This document shows positions 56,092-64,000 of a DNA stretch of 64,000 bases, in pieces (the stretch's first letter is position 1; the number at the start of each line of letters is the position of its first letter). The position numbers were made by a program, and so were the translations under genes. The notes below the pieces were generated by a model. The model ran no database searches, had not been told where the DNA came from, and saw only the letters and a list, made by a program, of their open reading frames with translations. Origin of the DNA: Curtobacterium sp. UCD-KPL2560 (GTDB lineage: Bacteria > Actinomycetota > Actinomycetes > Actinomycetales > Microbacteriaceae); the NCBI RefSeq assembly GCF_001705035.1, contig NZ_MCIG01000002.1, forward strand, positions 3,110-67,109, read 5' to 3'.

Positions 56092-56391
56092 GGGTCTCCT
56101 CGTGCGTGACGACGTGCGGTGGCGGTCGGCTCCGGTCGGCGTCGACCACCCGGAGCCGCGCGCTCGACGGACAGGTCAACCCTGCCACGCGTCCCGGCTG
56201 CGGGCCGTCCTGGCGGCGCGGACGGCCGGCGGCTGGTCGGGTTCTCAGGGCTCGCGATGCAGGGTTCGCCATACGATCGTCTCGCGAGGCGGTGCGGCCT
56301 GCACTGCTCGGTCGGATCCGTTCCTGTCCGATCCGACCGTCCGCCCATCCGACCGTCCGTCCGTCCGTCCGTCCGTCCGGAGGAGAACCTG
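56092..56391. other. 300-bp divergent region with a tetranucleotide repeat
   Basis: Between the leftward SDR gene and the small exported-protein gene lie 300 bp without another gene. It should hold both promoters. The right end contains a (CCGT)6 run directly before the ribosome-binding site of the small gene. Confidence 0.55.
56353..56376 (+). repeat. (CCGT)6 microsatellite before the small exported-protein gene
   Basis: Six exact CCGT units lie 3 bp before GGAGGAGAACCTG and the ATG at 56392. A tetranucleotide repeat here could vary in length and tune expression, but it lies outside the coding frame. Confidence 0.8.
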
Positions 56392-56586
56392 ATGACGACC
56401 TCGACCTCGACCCCGTCCCTCTCGTCCCTGGGGGCGCTCGTGCCCCGGATCGGCCTCGTCGCCGCGGCGGTGGCCGTCGCGGCGACGGCTGCACTCGGCG
56501 GGCCCGCGACCCCGACGACCGCCCACGCCGAGTCGGCGCACGGGGGCTCGACCAACAACTCGATCGGGTGGCACGTGCACTGGTGA
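56392..56586 (+). CDS. Small exported protein
   Basis: The 64-residue protein has a hydrophobic, Ala-rich signal-like segment (LVPRIGLVAAAVAVAATAALGG, split at about 16-37) and a probable cleavage near AHA-ES. The mature tail would be short, Gly/Ser/His-rich and end in SIGWHVHW. GGAGGAG precedes the ATG at 56392. It could be a small secreted peptide; no family is recognised. Confidence 0.6.
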   Translation: MTTSTSTPSLSSLGALVPRIGLVAAAVAVAATAALGGPATPTTAHAESAHGGSTNNSIGWHVHW

Positions 56587-56652
56587 CGCGTCGCACGTCG
56601 GCCGGGGCGGGGGGCGTGTCGCCGCCGCCCCGGCCGTCGCGCGTCGCGGGTC

Positions 56653-58401
56653 CTACCGCGCCGCGAGGTGGGACCTCCAGGACCCCGCGTCGGTGATGTC
56701 CGGTGCGTCGACGGTCGCGAGCGGTTCGCAGAGGAAGCCGAGGACCGTGTCGCCGGACCCGAGCTCGACGACGCCCACGGTCATCGGCGCGACGAGCTGC
56801 GTCAGGAAGGTGCCGACGCGTGCGGCGGGGATCGACCACCGCTCCCCCGTGATCGCGGCGCCGCCGTCGTGCACGCGGACCAGGCCGGGCTTCGGCGGCG
56901 TCGTCGGGAGGGCGTGGAGGCGGTAGCGCGGCGCGGTGACCGCGGGTCCGGCGTGGACGGCACCCAGGTCGGTGAGCTGCCGGTTCAGGGGTTGTCCGCT
57001 CATGTGGGCTCCGAACACGGCGATGTCGATCGTCGGCGGACGCCACGGCGCAGATCGCCCCGTCTCGTGCAGGAGGAACCGGTCGGCCAGGTCGGCGAGG
57101 GCTGCGTCGGAGAAGGCCGGACCGATGAGCGTGACGCCGAAGGGTCGGCCGTCGGCCTCGGCTCCGGGGACCGCGATCGCCGCGAGGTCGAGCAGGTTGA
57201 CGAAGTTGGTGAAGGTCCCGACCCACGAGTTCACGCCGATCGGGTCGGCCTGCACGTCGGCGATGCTCGGGTGGCCGGGCGCGGTGGGCAGCAGGAGCGC
57301 GTCGACCTCGCCGAGGAGTGTCCGAGCGGTCAGGGCCGCGCGCCGGAGGGTCTGCTGGTCGGCCACCAGGTCGACGGCACTCGGACCGTGCCCGCCCCGG
57401 ATGATCGCGGTCACGCTCGGGTCCCCCGATCCGTGGTCGGCGTCGAGGTGGTGGCCGACGGCGTACGTGCGCTCGGCGACGAGCGCACCGTCGTAGAGCA
57501 GCTTCGCAGCGTCCAGCAGCGGGGTGATGTCCGTCTCGACCAGTTCCGCGCCGGCGGCGCGCAACACCTCGAGCGTCTGGTCGTAGCTGGCGCGCCACGC
57601 GGGGCTGAGCGGCGCGAGGTCCGGTTCCCGCGCGATCGCCAGCCGCGACGTGGGCGGCGCGGCGGCGGGAGCAGCCGGGTCCCACGCACGGCTGGTGGGG
57701 TCGAGCGGATCGACCCCGGTGATGACGGCGGCGACGTGCTCGGCGACGGCGAGGGTGGGAGCGAACACCGTGACGGTGTCGTAGGACGGAGCCGCAGGGG
57801 CCATGCCGCGAGCGGGCACCAGTCCGAGGGTCGGCTTGATGCCGACGAGCCGGTTGTACGCGGCCGGGACCCGACCGGACCCTGCCGTGTCGGTGCCGAG
57901 GGCGGCGTCGACGATGCCGAGCGCGGTGGCGACCGCCGACCCGGAACTGGACCCGCCGGACACGAGTCCCGGGTCGAACGCGTTCCGGACGACGCCGTGG
58001 GGGCTGCGGGTACCGACGAGACCGGTGGCGAACTGGTCGAGGTTGGTCTTGCCGATCACGACCGCACCGGCGTCCTCGAGGCGGGCGACGGCCGTCGCGC
58101 TCTCGTCGGGGACGAACCCGGTCCACGGTGCTGCGCACGTCGTGGGCAGTCCCGCGACGTCGATGTTGTCCTTGACGGCGATCACCGTGCCGGCCAGCGG
58201 GAGGCGTTCGGCACCGACCGTGTCCAGGCGTTCCTGCACGGTGCGTGCCCGGGCCAGCGCGTCGTCCCGGTCCCGGAGGGTGATCCAGACCTCCGGTCGG
58301 TCGACGGACGCGATCCGCTCGTAGGCCGCGGTGACGCGGGCGACCGGGTCCGGCGTGGGAGCGGCGGCCGTGGGACGGAAGGTGGGAGTGGTGGTGCTCA
58401 T
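56653..58401 (-). CDS. atzF: Allophanate hydrolase
   Basis: The 582-residue enzyme splits allophanate to ammonia and CO2. The N-terminal amidase-signature domain (about 20-440) has VIAVKDNIDVAGLPTT with the catalytic lysine and VSGGSSSGSAVA with the serine triad. The C-terminal domain (about 470-580; IDIAVFGAHMSGQPLNRQL) is typical of AtzF/DUR1-type allophanate hydrolases. ATG 58401 lies 38 bp after the urea carboxylase stop in the same operon. Together they degrade urea, or carboxylated guanidine products, without urease. Confidence 0.92.
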   Translation of the reverse strand: MSTTTPTFRPTAAAPTPDPVARVTAAYERIASVDRPEVWITLRDRDDALARARTVQERLDTVGAERLPLAGTVIAVKDNIDVAGLPTTCAAPWTGFVPDESATAVARLEDAGAVVIGKTNLDQFATGLVGTRSPHGVVRNAFDPGLVSGGSSSGSAVATALGIVDAALGTDTAGSGRVPAAYNRLVGIKPTLGLVPARGMAPAAPSYDTVTVFAPTLAVAEHVAAVITGVDPLDPTSRAWDPAAPAAAPPTSRLAIAREPDLAPLSPAWRASYDQTLEVLRAAGAELVETDITPLLDAAKLLYDGALVAERTYAVGHHLDADHGSGDPSVTAIIRGGHGPSAVDLVADQQTLRRAALTARTLLGEVDALLLPTAPGHPSIADVQADPIGVNSWVGTFTNFVNLLDLAAIAVPGAEADGRPFGVTLIGPAFSDAALADLADRFLLHETGRSAPWRPPTIDIAVFGAHMSGQPLNRQLTDLGAVHAGPAVTAPRYRLHALPTTPPKPGLVRVHDGGAAITGERWSIPAARVGTFLTQLVAPMTVGVVELGSGDTVLGFLCEPLATVDAPDITDAGSWRSHLAAR

Positions 58402-58439
58402 GGTGCGGGTCGTCTCCGTTTCGGGGCGCTGGCCGGTGG

Positions 58440-61400
58440 TCAGACGTCGGCGTGGACGTCGGCTGCGGTGACGACGGCGAGGGGCTGGCCCGCCGCCACG
58501 GTGTCCCCGGGGGCGACGAGCAGTTCCAGCACGGTGAGGTGGTGCGGCGCCCGGACCGGTGTCTCCATCTTCATCGCCTCGAGCACCAGCAGGTCCGCGC
58601 CGTCGTCGAGGACGTCGTCCGCGGCGGCGTCGACCCGCCAGACGGCCCCGGCCATCGGTGCCTCGACGACGGTCGCTCCGTCGGGCAGGCGGCTGTACAC
58701 GTCGTCCGTGGTCGTCGCAGCGGCCGCTCCGTCGTCGCGCGGTGCGAACTCGCCGGCGGCTTCCCACGCGAGGCGCTCGGTCTCGAACGCGGCGGCCTGA
58801 CGGGCGCGGAACGCCTCGATGTCCGCGGCGTGTCGGGTGAGGAACTCCTGGTGCTGCCGGAGGGAGAACTCGCCGGGGCGGATGTCGAGCTGCAGCCGGT
58901 CCGCTGCCATCTCGGCGCGCAGGTCGGTGAGTTCGTCGGGGCTGACGAGGTGGAACCTGATGCGGTCGAAGAACCGCAGCAGCCAGGGGTGTCCGTCGGT
59001 GAAGGACGTCCGTCGCGCTCGGAGGCCGGCCCAGATGGGGACGGTGCGCCCGACGAGCTGGTAGCCGCCGGGGCTGTCCATGCCGTAGATGCACATGTAC
59101 GTGCCGCCGATGCCGACGGTTCCCTCTGCCGTCCAGGTCCGGGCCGGGTTGTACTTGGTGGTCAGGAGTCGGTGCCGGGGGTCCAGCGGCGCGGCGGCGG
59201 GGGCGCCGAGGTACACGTCGCCGAGTCCGAGGACCATGTACTCGGCCTCGGTGACGATGCGTTGCACGTCGTCGGTGGTCTCCAGCCCGTTGGCGCGGCG
59301 GATGAACTCGATGTTCGAGGGGTTCCACGGGGCGTCGTCGCGGATGAGGGAGCCGTAGCGGGCGATCGCCTCGGCGACGGTCGGGTCGTCCCACGAGAGC
59401 GGCAGGTGCACTTCCCTGCTCGGGACGACGAGGTCGTCCGTGGCGGGCAGGTGCTGCTCGATCTCGACCAGCAGGTCGACGAGGCGTCGGATCGGCAGCA
59501 CCGCGGGGTCGACGTGCAGGTGCAGCGACCGCACGCCGGGCGTCTGGTCGACCAGCCCGGCCGGCGCCGCCTCCCGGAGGCCCTGCATCAGGGCGTGGAC
59601 CCGCATGCGCAGGCCGAGGTCCAACGTCATCGGCCCGTACTCGACGAGCACGTTGTCGTCGCCGCCGCGCCGGTACACCACCGCCGGCGTCGTCCCGATG
59701 GCGGGCAGGGCGGCCAGGACGCCGTCGTCGTCGTCGCGACGGCTCAGGGTCGGCGTGAAGACGGTGTTCGTGCGGTTCGCCTCGGCGATCGCGGGCAGCT
59801 GGGTGCTGTCGACGGGGACGAACCGGAGGGTGTCGCCGGGGCGGAGTTGGCCGAGCTTCCAGCGGTCCGCGCTCACCACGGTGACCGGACACGCGAACCC
59901 GCCGAGACTCGGCCCGTCCGGGCCGAGGACGGAGGGGGTGTCGCCGGTGAAGTTGACGGCGCCGACGGAGTACGCGTTGTCGTGCAGGTTCGAGGGGTGC
60001 AGGCCGGCCTCCCCACCGTCGCTGCGCGCCCACGTCGGTCTCGGGCCGATCAGGCGCACCCCCGTGCGGGCGGCGTGGAAGTGCACGGTCCACGTGGCGT
60101 CGTAGAGCTGCTGCACGTCCTCCCGGGTGAAGTACTCCGGGGCGGGCTGGGGGCCCTCGGTGACGTGCAGCTCCCAGCTGCTGCTCGTGCTGATCCGGGC
60201 GGCGGGATCGATGACGGTCGGCGTGGCCAGCGACGTGGTGGTGGTGGCACGGAGGACGTCCCCGGTGGCGATCGGGCGGCCGCCGTGCCCGCCGAAGCGG
60301 CCCTGCTCGAAGGTGGCTGCGCTGCCGAGGTAGCTGGGCACGTCGAGGCCGCCGCGGACGGCGAGGTAGGTGCGCACCCCGGTCCCGCGGACGGTGCCGA
60401 CGTCGAGCGTGCCGCCCGCGGGGACGGTGATCGGCTCCCACTGCGGGACGGCGACCCCGTCGACCGTGACGGGTGCGGGTGCGCCGGTGACGGCGACGAC
60501 GGTCTCCTCCGTGAACCGCAGCGCCGGTCCGGAGACGGTGCACTCCAGGGCCGGGGCGCCCTCCGGGTTGCCGACGGCGGTGTTCGCCGCCCGGAAGGAG
60601 CGGTCGTCCATGGGGCCGCCGGGGCTGATGCCGACCTGCCAGAGACCGATCCGGCCGGGCCAGTCCTGGACGGTCGTCGATGCGCCGCCCCGGAGCACGT
60701 CGATGCGTGGCCGGGGATCGGAGACGTCCTCGAGGAGGTTCGTGGTCACGGCCGCGTCGAGCACCGCGTCGGTGGTGCAGATCGCCCCCAGCAGGCCGAG
60801 GTTCGACTCGATGCCGGCGACCTCGGTGTCCGACAGGGCGCGCTGCAGGGCGGCGAAGGCGGTGCGACGGTCGTCGGCGGTGACGATCACCTTCGCGAGC
60901 ATGGGGTCGTAGACCGGAGAGACCTCGTCGCCCGTCTCGACGCCCGTCTCGATCCGCACGTCGCCGCGCTCCGCACCGTCGGTGTCGGGGAACCGGACCC
61001 GGGTGAGCAGCCCCGTGGAGGGCTGGTAGTGCTTCACCGGGTCCTCGGCGTAGACACGCGCTTCGATCGCGTGACGACCGTTCGGGACGGGTGTGGTGCC
61101 GGCGAGGAAGCCGGACGGGCCGGTGTCGCCGAGTCCGACGCGGAGCATCCACTCGACGAGGTCGACGTCGAAGACCTGCTCGGTGACGGGGTGTTCGACC
61201 TGGAGGCGGGTGTTGAGCTCGAGGAAGTACACCTGTTGCGTGTCGGTGTCGTAGACGAACTCGACCGTCCCCGCGGACCGGTAGCCGACGTGCTCGGCCA
61301 GTGCGGTCGCGCTGGCGTGCATCAGCGTGCGGACGTGTCCGGGCAGGTCCGGGGCGGGGGCTTCCTCGACGACCTTCTGGTGTCGGCGCTGGAGGCTGCA

Positions 61401-62099
61401 GTCCCGGTCGCCGAGGATCCGGACGGTCCCGTCGCCGTCGCCGAAGACCTGCACCTCGAGGTGGCGCGCACGGGCGATGAACTTCTCGACGAAGACCCCC
61501 GGTGTGGCGAAGTTCGCAGCCGCCAGTCGGGTCACGGACCCGAACGCTGCCCGCAGGTCGGCCTCGTTCCAGCAGGTGGAGATCCCCACGCCGCCACCCC
61601 CGCCGGAGGCCTTGACCATCACCGGGTAGCCGATCCGCTCCGCGGCCGTCGCCGCCTCGTCGACGGTGTCGACCAGTCCTGACCCGGGCACGCAGGGCAC
61701 ACCGCACTCCGTCGCGATCGCGATGGCGGTGTGCTTCGGTCCGAACGCCTCGATCTGCTGCCACGTCGGTCCGATGAACACCAGCCCGGCGGCTTCGACC
61801 GCTCGGGCGAACCCGGGGTTCTCGGACAGGAACCCGTAGCCCGGGTGGACGGCGCCGGCCCCGGACGCCCGTGCGGCGGCGAGGATGCGGTCGACGTCGA
61901 GGTAGCTCTGCTCCGGGGCGGCCGGGCCGAGGCGGTGCGCTTCGTCGGCCTCGCGCACGTGGGCGCTGGCACGGTCCGCGTCGGAGTACACCGCGATGGT
62001 GCGCAGGCCCATCCGCTTCGCGGTGCGGATGACGCGGCGGGCGATCTCCCCGCGGTTGGCGATCAGGACGCTCTCGAACGCAGGCTGCTGCTCAGGCAT
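58440..62099 (-). CDS. Biotin-dependent urea (or guanidine) carboxylase
   Basis: The 1219-residue enzyme has a biotin carboxylase domain (about 8-455; VLIANRGEIARRVIRTAKRMG, GGGGGVGIS, LELNTRLQVEHPVTE), a carboxyltransferase domain of two KipI/KipA-like halves (about 470-1010), and a C-terminal biotinyl domain with LEAMKMET (Lys1177). Urea carboxylase converts urea to allophanate; some close relatives carboxylate guanidine instead. Neither the two urea carboxylase-associated or carboxyguanidine deiminase genes nor a guanidine riboswitch is in view. The substrate therefore rests on context: allophanate hydrolase follows directly, and a GntR gene and NCS1-type permease lie upstream. Confidence 0.9.
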   Translation of the reverse strand: MPEQQPAFESVLIANRGEIARRVIRTAKRMGLRTIAVYSDADRASAHVREADEAHRLGPAAPEQSYLDVDRILAAARASGAGAVHPGYGFLSENPGFARAVEAAGLVFIGPTWQQIEAFGPKHTAIAIATECGVPCVPGSGLVDTVDEAATAAERIGYPVMVKASGGGGGVGISTCWNEADLRAAFGSVTRLAAANFATPGVFVEKFIARARHLEVQVFGDGDGTVRILGDRDCSLQRRHQKVVEEAPAPDLPGHVRTLMHASATALAEHVGYRSAGTVEFVYDTDTQQVYFLELNTRLQVEHPVTEQVFDVDLVEWMLRVGLGDTGPSGFLAGTTPVPNGRHAIEARVYAEDPVKHYQPSTGLLTRVRFPDTDGAERGDVRIETGVETGDEVSPVYDPMLAKVIVTADDRRTAFAALQRALSDTEVAGIESNLGLLGAICTTDAVLDAAVTTNLLEDVSDPRPRIDVLRGGASTTVQDWPGRIGLWQVGISPGGPMDDRSFRAANTAVGNPEGAPALECTVSGPALRFTEETVVAVTGAPAPVTVDGVAVPQWEPITVPAGGTLDVGTVRGTGVRTYLAVRGGLDVPSYLGSAATFEQGRFGGHGGRPIATGDVLRATTTTSLATPTVIDPAARISTSSSWELHVTEGPQPAPEYFTREDVQQLYDATWTVHFHAARTGVRLIGPRPTWARSDGGEAGLHPSNLHDNAYSVGAVNFTGDTPSVLGPDGPSLGGFACPVTVVSADRWKLGQLRPGDTLRFVPVDSTQLPAIAEANRTNTVFTPTLSRRDDDDGVLAALPAIGTTPAVVYRRGGDDNVLVEYGPMTLDLGLRMRVHALMQGLREAAPAGLVDQTPGVRSLHLHVDPAVLPIRRLVDLLVEIEQHLPATDDLVVPSREVHLPLSWDDPTVAEAIARYGSLIRDDAPWNPSNIEFIRRANGLETTDDVQRIVTEAEYMVLGLGDVYLGAPAAAPLDPRHRLLTTKYNPARTWTAEGTVGIGGTYMCIYGMDSPGGYQLVGRTVPIWAGLRARRTSFTDGHPWLLRFFDRIRFHLVSPDELTDLRAEMAADRLQLDIRPGEFSLRQHQEFLTRHAADIEAFRARQAAAFETERLAWEAAGEFAPRDDGAAAATTTDDVYSRLPDGATVVEAPMAGAVWRVDAAADDVLDDGADLLVLEAMKMETPVRAPHHLTVLELLVAPGDTVAAGQPLAVVTAADVHADV

Positions 62100-62190
62100 G
62101 GTGGTGGTTGCCTTCCCGGGTGGTGGCGAGACGGAGGAGGGGCGCCGCCCGCGCCGACCGACGGCGGCGCGGGCGGCGGTCGGGGTGGGG

Positions 62191-62907
62191 TCAGAGGACG
62201 CCGCGGGTGACCATGTTGGTGATCGCGCGCGTCGCGCGCGCCATCACCGTGTCCATGGACTCGCCGATGTGTTCCCCGAGCGCGGTCTTGGCCTGCTCGA
62301 GGTGTCCGGCGACCACCAGGTCACCGATCGCGAGGTGTTCGTCGATGGTGGCGGTGATGCGGTCTTCGGTCACGTAGTCGTACATGCGGACCGCGCGGAT
62401 GCGGTGGTTGACGCTCTCCAGCGCCTCGACGAGGGCTTCGTTCCCGGCGGCGCGGCACAGTGTGACGTGGAAGCGTTCGTCGTCCATCACGAACTGGGGC
62501 GTGGGCGACGGGGGCGATCGTCGCAGCTCCCGCCACCGGTCCAGCTCCGCGCCGAGGAGCGCGAAGTCGTAGCCGGCGAGCTCCCGTTCGACGGTGCGCT
62601 GCACGCCGCGCATCTCGATCGTGACGCGGAGCTCGTACAGCTCGGCCAGGTGGTGCAGGTCAGGCAGCACCACCCGGTACCCGTACTCGTCGTTGTCGAT
62701 CAGCCCGTCGGCACGGAGCATGAACAGCGCCGTCCGGACCGGCGTGCGGGACACCTGCAGTTCGTGCGCGATCGCGTCCTCGCGGAGTCGGCTGCGCGGC
62801 GCGTACCGGCCGTTCATCAGCTGTTCCCGGAGGTGCTCGTAGACGACGTCGGTGCGGGAACGCCCCCGCCGACCCGTCGCGGGGGCCCGGTCGTCCGCGG
62901 CGGTCAT
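62191..62907 (-). CDS. GntR family regulator, FadR/FCD type
   Basis: The 238-residue regulator has an N-terminal winged helix (RTDVVYEHLREQLMNGRYAPRSRLREDAIAHELQVSRTPVRTALFML, split) and a helical FCD ligand domain (about 90-225) with FHVTLCRAAGNEALVEAL. Its ATG overlaps the permease stop (ATGA), so it is part of the permease-regulator-carboxylase unit. It probably responds to urea, allophanate or the permease substrate. Confidence 0.9.
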   Translation of the reverse strand: MTAADDRAPATGRRGRSRTDVVYEHLREQLMNGRYAPRSRLREDAIAHELQVSRTPVRTALFMLRADGLIDNDEYGYRVVLPDLHHLAELYELRVTIEMRGVQRTVERELAGYDFALLGAELDRWRELRRSPPSPTPQFVMDDERFHVTLCRAAGNEALVEALESVNHRIRAVRMYDYVTEDRITATIDEHLAIGDLVVAGHLEQAKTALGEHIGESMDTVMARATRAITNMVTRGVL

Positions 62908-64000
62908 CGCTGCTCCGGCAGGACGTACCGGCCCGTCTTGTCCGTCGCCAACGCCAGGGACGAGATGTACTGCGCCGACCCGTCCGGAGCGCGTTCTGCC
63001 GAGAGCAGCATGTCCGGGCGTTCGAACTCGAGGCCCGTGACGTGGCAGCGCAGCAGCTCCCCGCTGGGGTTCCCGTCGGCGTCGAGCATCGGCAGGTCGA
63101 TGCCGTCGTCGGTGCGGCGCAGGTAGAACCGCCCGCGGGTCAGCACCGCCGTCAGGGGCGTCACCACGATCGGGATCGCGACGGCGAAGATCGCCGAGAA
63201 CGGAGCGACGCCGGGACCGAACGCACCGAAGAAGACCGCGATCGAGACGCCGGCGGCGAGCAGGAGCGACACCACCCCGACCGGGTTCCAGGCGTACAGC
63301 ATGCCGCGGCGGAACTCCGGGTGCTTCGGCGACAAGCCCAGCAGGTACTTGTTGACGGCGATGTCCACGGCGACCGTCACGATCCAGGCCATCCCGCAGT
63401 TGGCGTAGAAGCCGAGGATGGTGTTGAGGAAGTCGAACATCTTCAGCTCCATCAGCGCCAACGCGATCGCGAGGTTGACGACGACGAACACGAGCCGGCC
63501 CGGGTACGTGCGGGTGACCCGGGTGAAGGCGTTCGTCCACGCCAGCGAGCCGGAGTAGGCGTTGGTGACGTTGATCTTGATCTGCGACAGCACCACCAGG
63601 ACCACGGCGAGCGTCATGGCCAGCCACCCCGGCATCATCCGCTCGTACACGCCGAGGAACTGGTGCACCGGCTCGTTCGCCGTCGCCGACGCTGCCGGGT
63701 CGAGCGTCGCGATCAGGTAGACGGCGATGAAGAGGCCGATCGCCTGCTTCAACGCGCCGAACACCACCCAACCCGGGCCCGCGATGATCACCGCACGCCA
63801 CCACGAGCGACGGTTCGCGTCGGTGCGGGGCGGCATGAACCGGAGGTAGTCGATCTGCTCGGCGATCTGCGCGATCAGCGACAGGCACACACCCGCAGCG
63901 AGCATGACCGATGCGGGACTGACCCCGGTCCCGGAGCCGTCCTTGCCCGCGTAGGCGAAGAAGGTCGACAGCGACGACGGGTCGGAGACGAGCAGGTAGG
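62904..64000 (-). CDS. NCS1-family permease, N-terminus beyond the window
   Basis: About 365 residues are visible and the gene runs off the right edge. The membrane protein belongs to the cytosine/purine/uracil/thiamine/allantoin (NCS1) transporters: LAAGVCLSLIAQIAEQIDYLRFMPP, SQIKINVTNAYSGSLAWTNAF and GFYANCGMAWIVTVAVDIAVNKYLLG are typical. A C-terminal cytosolic part of about 80 residues (RGRFYLRRTDDGIDLP and onward) is longer than usual. Position before GntR, urea carboxylase and allophanate hydrolase suggests it imports urea, allantoin-like or guanidine-like nitrogen sources. Confidence 0.88.
   Translation of the reverse strand, partial: YLLVSDPSSLSTFFAYAGKDGSGTGVSPASVMLAAGVCLSLIAQIAEQIDYLRFMPPRTDANRRSWWRAVIIAGPGWVVFGALKQAIGLFIAVYLIATLDPAASATANEPVHQFLGVYERMMPGWLAMTLAVVLVVLSQIKINVTNAYSGSLAWTNAFTRVTRTYPGRLVFVVVNLAIALALMELKMFDFLNTILGFYANCGMAWIVTVAVDIAVNKYLLGLSPKHPEFRRGMLYAWNPVGVVSLLLAAGVSIAVFFGAFGPGVAPFSAIFAVAIPIVVTPLTAVLTRGRFYLRRTDDGIDLPMLDADGNPSGELLRCHVTGLEFERPDMLLSAERAPDGSAQYISSLALATDKTGRYVLPEQR

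Noticed and set aside
58452-61682. A 1076-codon plus-strand frame opposite the urea carboxylase gene
   Set aside because: It is a complementary-strand artefact of G+C bias; the carboxylase domains are complete on the other strand.
1-64000. tRNA genes, insertion sequences and prophage
   Set aside because: I read both strands for cloverleaf-like segments, transposase motifs and phage structural genes and found none that could be supported.

Overview
The window is about 72% G+C with actinobacterial gene content: GlnR-controlled glnA, glnA2-glnE, polyphosphate glucokinase, an IdeR box, and many genes without a Shine-Dalgarno whose start codon sits 6-7 nt after a TAnnnT hexamer (leaderless mRNAs). 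Gene order and protein style suggest a plant- or soil-associated Microbacteriaceae, probably Curtobacterium or a close relative. That placement is from recall, not from a search. I see no tRNA, rRNA operon, insertion sequence, prophage or CRISPR array. One structured RNA, rnpB, is clear.

Layout. 0-12 kb: RDD membrane protein and divergent glnA under a textbook GlnR box; an exopolysaccharide operon (GT2 synthase, membrane-anchored coiled-coil GH26 hydrolase, UDP-glucose dehydrogenase); glnA2-glnE; a small SPOR protein. 12-26 kb: a 106-bp duplicated repeat block, map, ppgK, rnpB, NIF3 and zinc-ribbon-like proteins, an AraC regulator, an anti-sigma/STAS pair, an MFS exporter, ppc, and an iron locus (heme oxygenase and siderophore-interacting protein around an IdeR box). 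26-32.5 kb: a T5orf172-like protein, a GMC oxidoreductase operon with an unusual alpha/beta hydrolase-GADH3 fusion, a zinc-ribbon/Vsr-like protein, and a Xre-RES toxin-antitoxin pair with tandem operators.

32.5-40.3 kb is a probable organosulfur (S-substituted cysteine-type) salvage locus: a GNAT acetyltransferase fused in frame to an amino-acid ABC permease, the ATPase and binding lipoprotein, converging on three luciferase-like monooxygenases and an AhpD-like protein. 40.4-42.3 kb holds a retron-type reverse transcriptase. Just upstream lies a 151-nt segment bounded by perfect 12-bp inverted repeats, behind a promoter-like hexamer, which is a good candidate for its msr-msd RNA. This is the most exciting feature of the window.

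42.3-56.6 kb is accessory: histidine phosphatase, RidA, SDRs, two TetR regulators with visible operators, a membrane SpoIIE phosphatase bordered by 10-bp repeat arrays, a GH16 glucanase, a 5'-truncated katG relic, and an acetoacetate decarboxylase/3-hydroxyacyl-CoA dehydrogenase locus. 56.6-64 kb is a urea (or guanidine) carboxylase-allophanate hydrolase operon with a GntR regulator and an NCS1-type permease that runs off the right edge. A recurrent GGACGGGAGGCGCGG palindrome sits mostly between convergent genes and probably acts as a bidirectional terminator.
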